Origin: DASYHS01 sp035998295
GTDB lineage: Bacteria; Pseudomonadota; Alphaproteobacteria; Azospirillales; Azospirillaceae
Direction: 5' to 3'
Assembly (NCBI RefSeq): GCF_035998295.1
Contig: NZ_DASYHS010000279.1
Coordinates: forward strand, 1-64,000
Length of the DNA stretch: 64,000 nt
Shown: positions 36,148 to 44,998 of the stretch, piece after piece
Layout of the letters: the number at the start of each line of letters is the position of its first letter
How positions within the stretch are numbered: position 1 is the stretch's first letter
Notes under the pieces: model-generated
Told to the model about the DNA's origin: nothing
Databases searched by the model: none
The model's input: only the letters and a program-made list of their open reading frames with translations
Position numbers and translations under genes: made by a program

Positions 36148-37398
36148 ATGACTGGGACGACCCACGTCTTCGGCGCCGGGCTCGCCGGCCTGGCGGCCGC
36201 CATGCGCCTGGCCGATGCGGGCCGGACGGTGGTGCTGCACGAGGCCTCCGGCCAGGCGGGCGGGCGGTGCCGGTCGTTCCACGACCCCGTGCTCGGCTGC
36301 CTGATCGACAACGGCAACCATCTCCTGCTCGGCGCCAATGCCAGGGCGCTGGCCTTCCTCGATATGCTCGGCACGCGGGGCGGGCTGATCGAGACGAGCC
36401 CGGCCGCGTTCCCGTTCCTGGACCTGCGGACGGGCGAGAGCTGGACCGTCCGCCCCAATGCCGGGCTCCTGCCCTGGTGGGTCTTCGCCGCCGGCCGCCG
36501 CGTCCCCGGCTCGTCCGCACGCGCGCATCTGGCGTCGGTGCGGCTGCTGGCGGCGCCGGCGGGCGCGAGCGTGGCCGAATGCCTGGACGCCGGCGATCCC
36601 CTGTTCGACCGGCTCTGGAAGCCCCTCGCCGTGTCGGCGCTGAACGTCGACGCGCATCGGGGCGCCGCCCGGCTGATGCGGACCGTGCTGCTGCGGTCGC
36701 TGCTCAGGGGTGAGGCGGCGTGCCGGCCGATGATCGCCCGGGACGGCCTCGGGCCATGCTTCATCGACCCGGCGCTCGCCCGGCTGGAACGGGCCGGCGT
36801 GCAGGTCCGCTTCCACAGCCGTCTCCGGGGGATCGCCTTCGCCGGGAACCGGGCCGCGGGCCTGGACCTGCCGGACGGGACCGTCGGCCTCGGGCCGGAG
36901 GACGCGGTCGTGCTCGCGGTGCCGCCCGGCACGGCGGCCTCGCTCCTGCCGGGGCTCGTCGTTCCCCCGGAAGGCCCCGCGATCGTGAACGTGCATTTCC
37001 GTCTCGACCGGCCGCCGCGCCTGCCCGGGGGCCTGGCACTCCTCGGGCTGATCGGCGGGACGGCCGAGTGGCTGTTCGCCCGCGGCGACGTCCTGTCGGC
37101 AACCGTGAGCGCGGCCGACGCGCTCGCGGCCGAGCCCGCGCCCGTGGTGGCATCGCGCGTCTGGCGGGACGCCGCGGCGGCGCTCGGCACGCCCGAGGAT
37201 CCGCTGCCCGCGTTCCGCGTCGTCAAGGAAAAGAGGGCGACCTTCCTCCAGACGCCGGAAACACTGGCGTCGCGTCCGGGGCCGCGGACGCGGTGGTCGA
37301 ATCTGTTCCTCGCCGGCGACTGGACCGACACCGGCCTGCCGGCGACGATCGAAGGCGCGATCCTGTCGGGAGAGCGCGCCGCCGCCTGTCTCGATTGA
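36148..37398 (+). CDS. hpnE: Hydroxysqualene dehydroxylase HpnE
   Basis: 416 residues, FAD-dependent amine-oxidase-like protein. N-terminal dinucleotide motif V-F-G-A-G-L-A-G-L-A-A-A and G-G-R-C-R-S; C-terminal A-G-D-W-T-D-T-G-L-P-A-T-I-E-G-A flavin-binding motif. Reduces hydroxysqualene to squalene. The 31-base spacer before it is made of near-perfect repeats of GATGATCGGG. Confidence 0.93.
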   Translation: MTGTTHVFGAGLAGLAAAMRLADAGRTVVLHEASGQAGGRCRSFHDPVLGCLIDNGNHLLLGANARALAFLDMLGTRGGLIETSPAAFPFLDLRTGESWTVRPNAGLLPWWVFAAGRRVPGSSARAHLASVRLLAAPAGASVAECLDAGDPLFDRLWKPLAVSALNVDAHRGAARLMRTVLLRSLLRGEAACRPMIARDGLGPCFIDPALARLERAGVQVRFHSRLRGIAFAGNRAAGLDLPDGTVGLGPEDAVVLAVPPGTAASLLPGLVVPPEGPAIVNVHFRLDRPPRLPGGLALLGLIGGTAEWLFARGDVLSATVSAADALAAEPAPVVASRVWRDAAAALGTPEDPLPAFRVVKEKRATFLQTPETLASRPGPRTRWSNLFLAGDWTDTGLPATIEGAILSGERAAACLD

Positions 37399-37407
37399 TC
37401 GCCGGCG

Positions 37408-37800
37408 TCAGCCGCGCTTTGCGGCGACGGCCTCCACCTCGATCAGCCACTGCGGAGCGGCGAGCGCCGTCACGACGACGGTCGTCATGGCCGGCCGGCC
37501 CCCGTCCAGGTGCCGCGCCCGGATCGCCGCGAATTTCGGGATGTCCTCGGCATTGAGGAGATAGGCGTTGATCTTCACGAGGTCGGCGAAGCCCATGCCT
37601 GCCGACGCCAGGATCTCCCGCAGGTTCTCCATGATCTGTTCCGACTGGCCCTCGACGTCCGCATCGATCGATCCGTCGGGCTTGACGCCGATCTGGCCGG
37701 AAATGAAGAGATGCCGCGCTTCCTCGACCGTCTCGACGGCGTGGGAATAGCGGTTGTTGAAGGGCGGCGCGATGGCCGAGGGGTTGTGCGTCCGGTTCAT
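37408..37800 (-). CDS. RidA/YjgF-family protein
   Basis: 130 residues with the family's I-S-G-Q-I segment near residue 34 and the V-K-I-N-A-Y-L strand. RidA-type enzymes hydrolyse reactive enamine/imine intermediates. The last conserved Arg region of catalytic RidA is altered (R-P-A-M-T-T-V-V-V instead of the usual R-S-x-x), so the activity may differ. Last gene of the yajC-secDF operon. Confidence 0.82.
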   Translation of the reverse strand: MNRTHNPSAIAPPFNNRYSHAVETVEEARHLFISGQIGVKPDGSIDADVEGQSEQIMENLREILASAGMGFADLVKINAYLLNAEDIPKFAAIRARHLDGGRPAMTTVVVTALAAPQWLIEVEAVAAKRG

Positions 37801-37822
37801 GCGGTACCGCCTGCTTTCGGGT

Positions 37823-38197
37823 TCAGATCGGCAGCAGGGCCGCAGCGACCCGGCGCGCCTCGGCCAGCAGTATGTTGTAGGTGCGGCAGGCGGCGCCCGT
37901 GTCCATCACTTCGACCACGACGCCGGCGCTGCGCAGGTCGCGCCGCAACGCGCCGGGCAGGAGCTGCATCTTCTGCCCGGAGCCGAGCAGCAGCAGCTCG
38001 ACCGGCGGGTCGGCCGACATGACCGGGGCGAAGGCCTCGACCGTCATCGTCTCGAAGGACGCGACCGGCCACGCCCGCGAGTGGTCCGGGAAGACCAGGA
38101 CGGGACCCTGGTAGACGGTGCCGCTGACGCGGAACTCACCTTCCCCGTAGCTCTCGATGAACTGGCGGTCGGCGGGAATGATCGGCGTGACGTCCAT
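37823..38197 (-). CDS. Mth938-like domain protein (NDUFAF3 homolog)
   Basis: 124 residues, DUF498/Mth938 fold, homologous to NDUFAF3, a complex I assembly factor. Strand pattern G-P-V-L-V-F-P-D and E-L-L-L-L-G-S-G-Q-K-M matches the family. It follows secF by 19 bases, the common alphaproteobacterial arrangement. AAGGGAG precedes the ATG. Confidence 0.85.
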   Translation of the reverse strand: MDVTPIIPADRQFIESYGEGEFRVSGTVYQGPVLVFPDHSRAWPVASFETMTVEAFAPVMSADPPVELLLLGSGQKMQLLPGALRRDLRSAGVVVEVMDTGAACRTYNILLAEARRVAAALLPI

Positions 38198-38216
38198 GCC
38201 GCTCTCCCTTGCTGGT

Positions 38217-39149
38217 TCAGGAGGTCTCGGTCGCGGTCTTGGCCCCGCTCTTCTGCTCGCCGCGCCTGAGATTGAAGTACAGCAGCAGCGGGACCGCGAC
38301 CAGGATCGACGAATAGGTGCCGACGACGAGCCCCCAGACCAGCGCGACGCTGAACCCGCGGATGACTTCGCCGCCGAAGATCGTGAGGGCGAGCGCTGCC
38401 AGCAGCGTGGTGCCGCTGGTCATCGCCGTGCGCGCCAGCGTCTCGTTGATCGCCTCGTTCAGGATCAGCGGCAGGCTCTTCGACTTGTACTTGCGCAGGT
38501 TCTCGCGCACGCGGTCGAACACCACGACCGTGTCGTTGATCGAGTAGCCGGCGATCGTCAGCACCGCCGCCACGGAGGACAGGCTGAACTCCATCTGCGT
38601 CAGCGAGAACAGGCCGATCGTCGTGATGACGTCGTGCGCCAGCGCCGCCAGCGCCGCTAGGCCGAACTGCCACTCGAAGCGGAACCAGACGTAGAGAAGG
38701 ATGCCGGCCATCGCCAGCAGCACCGCCAGGGTCCCGGCCTCGATCAGCTCGGCGCCGACCTGCGGGCCGACCTGCTCGATGCGCCGGTAGCTCACGTCCT
38801 CGCCGAGCGCGGTCCGCACCTTCTCGATCGCGGCCTGCTGCGCCGGCTCGCCGCCTTCCTGCTGCTGCAGGCGGATCAGGACGTCGGTCGGTTCCCCGAA
38901 CTCCTGCAGCGAGACCTCGCCGAGGCCGAGCCCGCCGAGCGTCGAGCGCAGCTGCGCGATGTCGGCGGGCTGCTCGGTCCGGATCTCGATCAGGATGCCG
39001 CCCCGGAAATCGATGCCGAAGTTCAGTCCGTTGGCCGCCACCACCACGAACGAGGCCACGATCAGCAGCGCCGACAGGATGAAAGCCGGGATGCGGTACC
39101 GGAGGAAGTCGATCCGGGTGTTATCTGGCACTAGACGCAGCGGGCGCAT
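38217..39149 (-). CDS. secF: Protein translocase subunit SecF
   Basis: 310 residues. N-terminal helix, periplasmic domain, then five more helices; conserved F-G-I-D-F-R-G-G and the F-D-R-V-R-E-N motif are present. With SecD it uses the proton gradient to pull exported proteins across the inner membrane. 73 bases after secD. Confidence 0.96.
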   Translation of the reverse strand: MRPLRLVPDNTRIDFLRYRIPAFILSALLIVASFVVVAANGLNFGIDFRGGILIEIRTEQPADIAQLRSTLGGLGLGEVSLQEFGEPTDVLIRLQQQEGGEPAQQAAIEKVRTALGEDVSYRRIEQVGPQVGAELIEAGTLAVLLAMAGILLYVWFRFEWQFGLAALAALAHDVITTIGLFSLTQMEFSLSSVAAVLTIAGYSINDTVVVFDRVRENLRKYKSKSLPLILNEAINETLARTAMTSGTTLLAALALTIFGGEVIRGFSVALVWGLVVGTYSSILVAVPLLLYFNLRRGEQKSGAKTATETS

Positions 39150-39222
39150 CGAAAGTCCTCTGGAGATGCTCGGGGGCGGGTCCCGTGGGGCCCCGCCCGA
39201 CTGTGTTGTCGACCGCTTCGGG

Positions 39223-40794
39223 TCAGATCGGAACGGTCTTCGGCTTCGTCCGCCGCAGCCAGGCCACGACCATCAGGCGCGTCACCATGATCGCCGTGAA
39301 CATGGAGGTGATGATGCCGATCGCCAGCGTCACCGCGAACCCGCGGACCGGACCGGAGCCGAGCATGAACAGCAGCAGCGCCGCGATCAGCGTGGTCACG
39401 TTGGAATCGATGATCGTCGTCAGCGCGCGGCTGTAGCCCGCGTCGATCGCCGAGATCACCGTCCGGCCGGCCCGCACCTCCTCGCGGATGCGCTCGAAGA
39501 TCAGCACGTTCGCATCGACCGCCATGCCGATCGTGAGCACGATGCCCGCGATGCCGGGCAGCGTCAGCGTCGCCTGCAGGATCGACAGCGCGGAGAAGAT
39601 CAGCGCGATGTTGAACAGCAGGGCGACGTTCGCCATCAGGCCGAACAGGCCGTAGGTGATCACCATGAAGATCATGACGAGGACGAGGCCGAGCATGCTC
39701 GCGAACTTGCCGGCGTCGATCGAATCCTGGCCGAGGCCGGGGCCGACCGTCCGTTCCTCCAGGATGGTCAGCGGCGCCGGAAGCGCGCCCGCCCTGAGCA
39801 GCAGCGCCAGGTCCTGCGCCGCCTGGACGCTGAAGTTGCCCTCGATCTGGCCGCTTCCGCCCAGGATCGGCTGGCGGATCACCGGCGCGCTGATGACCTT
39901 CTCGTCCAGCACGATCGCGAACAGGCGGCCGACATTCTCCTGGGTCGCCTCGGCGAACCGCCGGCCGCCGACGGAATCGAAGCGGAAGCTGACGACGGGC
40001 TGCCCTTCGGCGAAGGTCGGCTGCGCGTCCACCAGCGTGTCGCCGCTGACCATCACCCGCTTGCGGACGACGTATTGCTGGCCCGGCGTCTCCGCGGAGG
40101 GCAGCAGTTCCGAGCCCGGCGGGATGCGGCCGGCGAGCGCGTCCTGGACCGAGGTCGTCTCGTCCACGAAACGGAAGCTGAGCCGGGCCGTCTCGCCGAG
40201 CAGGCGCTTCACCCGTTCCGGGTCGTCGATGCCCGGAAGCTGGACCAGGATGCGGTCGCGCCCCTGGCGCTGGATCGTCGGCTCGCGCGTGCCGGTCTCG
40301 TCGATGCGCCGGCGCACGATCTCGATCGACTGCTGGACGGCCTGCTCCGTCCGCTGTTCGATCGCCGCCTCGCTGAGGCGCAGGCCGACCGCGTCCCCCG
40401 ACGTCTCGACCACGACGTCCGGATCGAGGTCGCGCAGGATGTCCTGCGCGCGCTCGGCGTCGGCAGCGTCGCGCAGGCGGAAGCTGACGGTGGCGTCGGC
40501 GACCGCGAGGTCCGTGTAGCCGATGCGCACCTGCCGGAGCTCGGCGCGGACGCTGTCGAGCAGCGCCTCCAGGCGCTCGGAGATCACCTCCTGGACTTCG
40601 ACCTCGAGCAGGAGATGCGATCCGCCCTGGAGGTCCAGGCCGAGATTGACGGTCCTGGTCGGCAGCCAGCCCGGCAGGTCCTCGCCCCACTGGTCGACCG
40701 TGGCGCGGCCGAGCAGGTTGGGAGCTGCGTACAGCACGCCCAACGCGCAGATCGCGAGGACGAGAATGATCTTCCAGCGTTCAAAATGGACCAT
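39223..40794 (-). CDS. secD: Protein translocase subunit SecD
   Basis: 523 residues. Contains L-G-L-D-L-Q-G-G-S-H, the large periplasmic P1 domain, and the C-terminal helices with I-G-M-A-V-D-A-N-V-L-I-F-E-R-I-R-E. Inner-membrane partner of SecF and YajC. 39 bases after yajC. Confidence 0.97.
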   Translation of the reverse strand: MVHFERWKIILVLAICALGVLYAAPNLLGRATVDQWGEDLPGWLPTRTVNLGLDLQGGSHLLLEVEVQEVISERLEALLDSVRAELRQVRIGYTDLAVADATVSFRLRDAADAERAQDILRDLDPDVVVETSGDAVGLRLSEAAIEQRTEQAVQQSIEIVRRRIDETGTREPTIQRQGRDRILVQLPGIDDPERVKRLLGETARLSFRFVDETTSVQDALAGRIPPGSELLPSAETPGQQYVVRKRVMVSGDTLVDAQPTFAEGQPVVSFRFDSVGGRRFAEATQENVGRLFAIVLDEKVISAPVIRQPILGGSGQIEGNFSVQAAQDLALLLRAGALPAPLTILEERTVGPGLGQDSIDAGKFASMLGLVLVMIFMVITYGLFGLMANVALLFNIALIFSALSILQATLTLPGIAGIVLTIGMAVDANVLIFERIREEVRAGRTVISAIDAGYSRALTTIIDSNVTTLIAALLLFMLGSGPVRGFAVTLAIGIITSMFTAIMVTRLMVVAWLRRTKPKTVPI

Positions 40795-40833
40795 GAGCGG
40801 CGACGACCCGACCTTACGAAGACATGCTGAGGG

Positions 40834-41262
40834 TTACTTGCGGCCGAACATCTTGCCGATCTTGACCCCGGCGCTCTGCGCGCTGGTTTCCGGCTTGGCG
40901 GGAGCGGCGTCGGCCGTCTCCTTGTCGTCGCGGGAGCCCTTGGTCGGCTCGGTCTTGGCCAGGACGTTGGAGATGGTGCCCCGTACCGTGCGCACGCGCA
41001 CGCCTTCGGCGATCTCCACCGTCACTTCGTCGTCCGCGACCTTGGTGACCGTCCCGATCAGGCCGCCGCCGGTGACGACGCGGTCGCCGCGCCGCAGCGC
41101 GTCCAGCATCGTCTTGTGCTCCTTGAGCTTTCTCTGCTGCGGCCGGATCAGCAGGAAGTAGAACACCACGAATATAAGGATCAGCGGCAAGAACGACATC
41201 AGTTCGAAACCGCCAGCCGGCGCACCGCCCGCTGCCTGGGCGTAGGCCGTCGAAACCAACAT
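40834..41262 (-). CDS. yajC: Preprotein translocase accessory subunit YajC
   Basis: 142 residues. One membrane helix (about 24-42) followed by F-L-L-I-R-P-Q-Q-R-K-L-K-E-H, the YajC signature, then a charged cytoplasmic tail. ATG at 41262 has GAGGAG six bases upstream. First gene of yajC-secD-secF-Mth938-ridA. Confidence 0.94.
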   Translation of the reverse strand: MLVSTAYAQAAGGAPAGGFELMSFLPLILIFVVFYFLLIRPQQRKLKEHKTMLDALRRGDRVVTGGGLIGTVTKVADDEVTVEIAEGVRVRTVRGTISNVLAKTEPTKGSRDDKETADAAPAKPETSAQSAGVKIGKMFGRK

Positions 41263-41432
41263 CCGGTGCTCCTCTCTTTGCTCAAATGTGTCCGCGGACG
41301 CCGGGACTATAGCGGGCCGCGCCACGATGGCAAATGAAACCCGCGGGCCGGGCCTCCACCGGGGGAGGCGATGCGCCCCCGACCTGTGCTAGCTTTCGCG
41401 CTACCCGGTCTAAGTAAGCAGGTTGGAAGCTC

Positions 41433-42305
41433 GTGCAAACGGTCAATGAGGGATTGGCGGAAGTATCCGCCCTGCTGGAGCGCATCGCGTCGGCCCTGGA
41501 GCGGCTCGCCCCGCCCCCGCCGGGCCCGCCCGATCTGGATGGCGCCGACGCGTTCGTCTGGCATGCCGAGGACCGGCGCCTGGTCCCGGTCAGGGAGGTC
41601 AACCGCGTCGACATCGCCCTGCTCCGCGGCATCGAGCGCCAGCGCGACATCCTGCTCGACAACACCCGGCGCTTCGCGGGCGGCATGCCCGCGAACAACG
41701 CGCTGCTGTGGGGCGCGCGCGGCATGGGCAAGAGCTCGCTCGTGAAATCCGTCCATGCCGAGGCCTCGGCCGAGTGCGGCGGCGCCCTGGCGCTGGTGGA
41801 GATCCACCGCGAGGACATCCCGTCCCTGCCGGACCTGCTGGCCATGCTCCGCGGCTCGTCGCGGCGCTTCATCCTGTTCTGCGACGACCTGTCCTTCGAC
41901 CACGACGACGGCGCCTACAAAAGCCTGAAGGCCGTGCTCGAGGGCGGCGTCGAGGGACGGCCCCGCAACGTCGTCTTCTACGCCACGTCGAACCGCCGGC
42001 ACCTGATGCCCCGGGACATGATCGACAACGAGCGCTCGACCGCGATCAACCCGGGCGAGGCTGTCGAGGAGAAGGTCTCCCTGTCGGACCGGTTCGGGCT
42101 GTGGCTCGGTTTCCACAACTGCGACCAGCCGACCTTCTTCGACATGGTCGAAGGCTATGCCGGCCGCTTCGGGCTGGACGTCCCGCAGGAACGGCTCAGG
42201 GCCGAGGCGGTGGAGTGGGCGATGACCCGCGGCGGCCGTTCTGGCCGCGTCGCGTGGCAGTTCATCCAGGATCTCGCCGGCCGCCTGGGGCGCCGGATCG
42301 ACTGA
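41433..42305 (+). CDS. ATP-binding protein, DUF815 family
   Basis: 290 residues. AAA-type P-loop ATPase of the DUF815 group, usually found beside yajC-secDF in Alphaproteobacteria. Walker A G-A-R-G-M-G-K-S at 94-101; Walker B-like F-I-L-F-C-D-D-L-S-F; N-R-R-H-L motif. Function unknown. GTG start. Overlaps the convergent M23 gene by 44 bases at the 3' ends. Confidence 0.87.
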   Translation: MQTVNEGLAEVSALLERIASALERLAPPPPGPPDLDGADAFVWHAEDRRLVPVREVNRVDIALLRGIERQRDILLDNTRRFAGGMPANNALLWGARGMGKSSLVKSVHAEASAECGGALALVEIHREDIPSLPDLLAMLRGSSRRFILFCDDLSFDHDDGAYKSLKAVLEGGVEGRPRNVVFYATSNRRHLMPRDMIDNERSTAINPGEAVEEKVSLSDRFGLWLGFHNCDQPTFFDMVEGYAGRFGLDVPQERLRAEAVEWAMTRGGRSGRVAWQFIQDLAGRLGRRID

Positions 42306-43557
42306 CGGTCCGGTCGGCCAGCCATTCGCGCGGGTTCACCGCGCGGCTGCCCCTGCGCACCTCGAAATGGAGCTGCGGCGAGGTGACGTTGCCGGTCGAG
42401 CCGACGGTCCCGATCTGCTGTCCCCTGGACACGCGCGCGCCGCGCTCCACCTGCATCTGCTGCAGGTGGGCATAGGCGGTCATCCAGCCGTCGGCGTGGC
42501 GGATCAGCAGCAGGTTGCCGAAGCCCCGCAGCTCGTTGCCCGCATAGGCGACGATGCCGCTCTCCGCCGCCGTCACCGGCGTGCCTGCCGCGGCGGCGAT
42601 GTTGATGCCGTCGTTGTGGAGCCCACCCGGCTTCGAACCGAAATCGGACAGGATCTCGCCGCGCAGCGGCCAGGCGAAGGTGGACGCAGTACGCGGCGGG
42701 GGATCTTCGGCCGGCGGCGGGCTTGACGGCGGGCTTGGCGGCGGGCTCGCCGGCTGGCTGGGGACGGGTTCGGGCACCGGCGCGGGGGGAGGCGCGGCCG
42801 CGGCCGTCCTCGCCGGCGGCTTCGGAGGAACCACGACCGGCGTTTGCGCGACCGCGGCCGGAGGGACCGCGGAGGGATGGATCGCGGACGGATGCACCGT
42901 GTTCGGAACGGCCGCGGGCGGGAGCGTTTCGGGCGGCGGTTCCTGCCGCGACGGGATCGCCGGCAGCACGGCGCCCTGCCCCGGTCGCGGCGCCGCGACC
43001 GCAGGGGAGGCCGGAGGGGCGGCCGGAGGCGCGGGCGCGACCGGTGCTGCGGCCACGACGGTGCTGCCGGGCTTGCGGCCGGGCAGCGGCGCGCCGGCCG
43101 GCGTTGCCGGGTCCGTGGCGGTGGCGGTGGCGACGCCGTTCGCGCCGGGCAGGCGGAGCTGCTGGCCGACTCGGATCTGGTAGGGGGCCGCCAGCCCGTT
43201 GGCGCGCGCCAGCTCGGCCAGGTCGACCTGGTAGAGGCGGGATACCGCGTACAGCGTGTCTCCCCCCTGGACCGTGTGGTAGCGCGCGGTCGGCAGGGCC
43301 AGCCGCTGGCCCACCTGGAGGACGTAGGGCGGCGCGAGGCCGTTCATCTCGATCAGTTCGCGGACGGGGACGTTGTAGCGGCGCGCGATCTCGTAGAGCG
43401 TATCGCCGGCCGCGACGGTGACCGCCCCCGCCGCGCTCGGAGACGCCGCCTGCTCGCTCATGGTCACCGGCGCGGGCGGGCCGCTGCGGTCGAACGCGCA
43501 CCCGGCCGCGGCGAGCACGATCGCGGCGGGCAGGAAGGCCGCCCGACCCGCTCTCAC
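42262..43557 (-). CDS. LysM/M23 lipoprotein (NlpD/DipM-like cell-wall hydrolase factor)
   Basis: 431 residues. The GTG at 43557 gives a short signal with lipobox L-A-A-A-G-C20, so it is a predicted lipoprotein, and it overlaps the pcm stop. Two LysM repeats (peptidoglycan binding), a long Pro/Ala-rich linker, then an M23 domain at the C-terminus (H-F-E-V-R segment). Such proteins activate or perform septal peptidoglycan splitting. Whether its M23 site keeps all zinc ligands needs alignment, since many NlpD-like proteins lose them. Confidence 0.87.
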   Translation of the reverse strand: MRAGRAAFLPAAIVLAAAGCAFDRSGPPAPVTMSEQAASPSAAGAVTVAAGDTLYEIARRYNVPVRELIEMNGLAPPYVLQVGQRLALPTARYHTVQGGDTLYAVSRLYQVDLAELARANGLAAPYQIRVGQQLRLPGANGVATATATDPATPAGAPLPGRKPGSTVVAAAPVAPAPPAAPPASPAVAAPRPGQGAVLPAIPSRQEPPPETLPPAAVPNTVHPSAIHPSAVPPAAVAQTPVVVPPKPPARTAAAAPPPAPVPEPVPSQPASPPPSPPSSPPPAEDPPPRTASTFAWPLRGEILSDFGSKPGGLHNDGINIAAAAGTPVTAAESGIVAYAGNELRGFGNLLLIRHADGWMTAYAHLQQMQVERGARVSRGQQIGTVGSTGNVTSPQLHFEVRRGSRAVNPREWLADRTVSRSGAPGGRRDPG

Positions 43558-44219
43558 TGGACCCGTACGCGCTCGAGCGGCTCGGGCACCGCCTCGGGCA
43601 GCAAAGGCACGAAACGTACCGGCCACAGCTCCTCCCGTTCAAGTCCGGCCGCCGTGCGGCGGATCCGGTAGACGCTCTGGTCCCGCCGGTCGGCGGCGAG
43701 CGGGATCACCATGATGCCGCCGACGGCGAGCTGGTCGGCCAGGTCCCGCGGCACGTCTCCCGATGCCGCGGCCGTCACGATGATCCTGTCGAAGGGCGCC
43801 TGCTCCGGCCACCCGCGCATGCCGTCGCCGTGCCGCGTCGTGACGTTGTGGAGGTTGAGGTCGGCGAACCGCCGTTCCGCCTCCCTCAGCAACGGCCGGT
43901 GGCGCTCGATGGTGTAGACCCGGCGGCACAGGCGCGACAGCACCGCGCCCTGGTAGCCCGACCCGGTGCCGATCTCCAGCACCTTGTGGCGGTCGTTCAG
44001 CTCCAGCGCCTGGGTCATCTGGGCGACGACGAGCGGCTGGCTGATCGTCTGGCCCTCGCCGATCGGCAGCGCCACGTCCTCGTAGGCGCGGTCGAGGAAG
44101 GCGGGAGGAAGGAACGCCTCGCGCGGGATGCGCTCGATGACGCCCAGGACCGCGGTGTCGGTCACCCCGGCCCGCCGAAGCTGCATCACGAGCCGGATCT
44201 TGCGGGCGTCGACGGTCAA
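43554..44219 (-). CDS. pcm: Protein-L-isoaspartate O-methyltransferase
   Basis: 221 residues. Repairs L-isoaspartyl residues in aged proteins using SAM. Motif I L-E-I-G-T-G-S-G-Y-Q and the Q-T-I-S-Q-P-x-x-V-A-x-M-T segment are diagnostic. The start is probably TTG at 44219, overlapping the surE stop. surE-pcm is a conserved pair. Confidence 0.94.
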   Translation of the reverse strand: MTVDARKIRLVMQLRRAGVTDTAVLGVIERIPREAFLPPAFLDRAYEDVALPIGEGQTISQPLVVAQMTQALELNDRHKVLEIGTGSGYQGAVLSRLCRRVYTIERHRPLLREAERRFADLNLHNVTTRHGDGMRGWPEQAPFDRIIVTAAASGDVPRDLADQLAVGGIMVIPLAADRRDQSVYRIRRTAAGLEREELWPVRFVPLLPEAVPEPLERVRVQ

Positions 44220-44998
44220 CGGAGAACGTCCCTCAGCGTGTCCAGCGTCCCGTAATGGGTCAGGTCGAGGTCGAGCGGCGTCACCGCGATCCCGTTGTCT
44301 GTGATGACCCCGACATCGGTGTCCGGCAGGACGTCGGCATCGCCGCGCAGCGTCCCGATCCAGAAATAGGTGCGGCCGCGCGGGTCCTGGCGTTCGTGGA
44401 GGTCGTCGCCGATCTTCCTCTTGCCGTGCCGGACGACCTTGATGCAGTTCACCTCCTCGGGACCGACGGCCGGGAAGTTCACGTTGATCAGGACGTTGCG
44501 CGGCCAGTCCACCGCCAGCGTCTTGCGGATCACCTGCGGCCCCCAGTGCTCGGCCGTCGGCCAGTCGGCCGGCCGGGCCGGGTCGAGATGCTGGCTGAGC
44601 GCCACGGCCCGGCAGCCCAGCAGCGTCGCCTCCATCGCGGCCGCGATCGTGCCGGAATAAGTCACGTCCTCGCCTATGTTGCTGCCGTGGTTGACCCCCG
44701 ACAGCACGAGGTCCGGCCGGCGGTCCTTCAGGACGTGGTTGAGCGCCAGCAGGACGCAGTCCGTCGGCGTGCCGTCGACGATGAAGCGCCGGTCGTCGAG
44801 CGTGCGCAGCCGCAGCGGACGGTGGATGGTCAGCGAGTGGCTGGCGCCGGACTGCTCGGTCTCGGGCGCCACGGTCCAGACGTCGTCGGTCAGGCTGCGG
44901 GCGATCCTCTCCAGGACCTGCAGGCCCGGCGCATGGATGCCGTCGTCGTTCGTGATCAGAATCCGCATGCCCGAAGTGTCGGGCGACCGGTCATCCAT
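44216..44998 (-). CDS. surE: 5'/3'-nucleotidase SurE
   Basis: 260 residues. Metal-dependent nucleotidase and survival protein. I-L-I-T-N-D-D-G-I-H-A-P-G at the start supplies the metal-binding Asp pair; S-G-V-N-H-G-S-N is the second motif. ATG 44998 (8 bases inside serS, AAGGA upstream) is given; an ATG at 44968 would remove ten residues and match the commonest family N-terminus. Confidence 0.95.
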   Translation of the reverse strand: MDDRSPDTSGMRILITNDDGIHAPGLQVLERIARSLTDDVWTVAPETEQSGASHSLTIHRPLRLRTLDDRRFIVDGTPTDCVLLALNHVLKDRRPDLVLSGVNHGSNIGEDVTYSGTIAAAMEATLLGCRAVALSQHLDPARPADWPTAEHWGPQVIRKTLAVDWPRNVLINVNFPAVGPEEVNCIKVVRHGKRKIGDDLHERQDPRGRTYFWIGTLRGDADVLPDTDVGVITDNGIAVTPLDLDLTHYGTLDTLRDVLR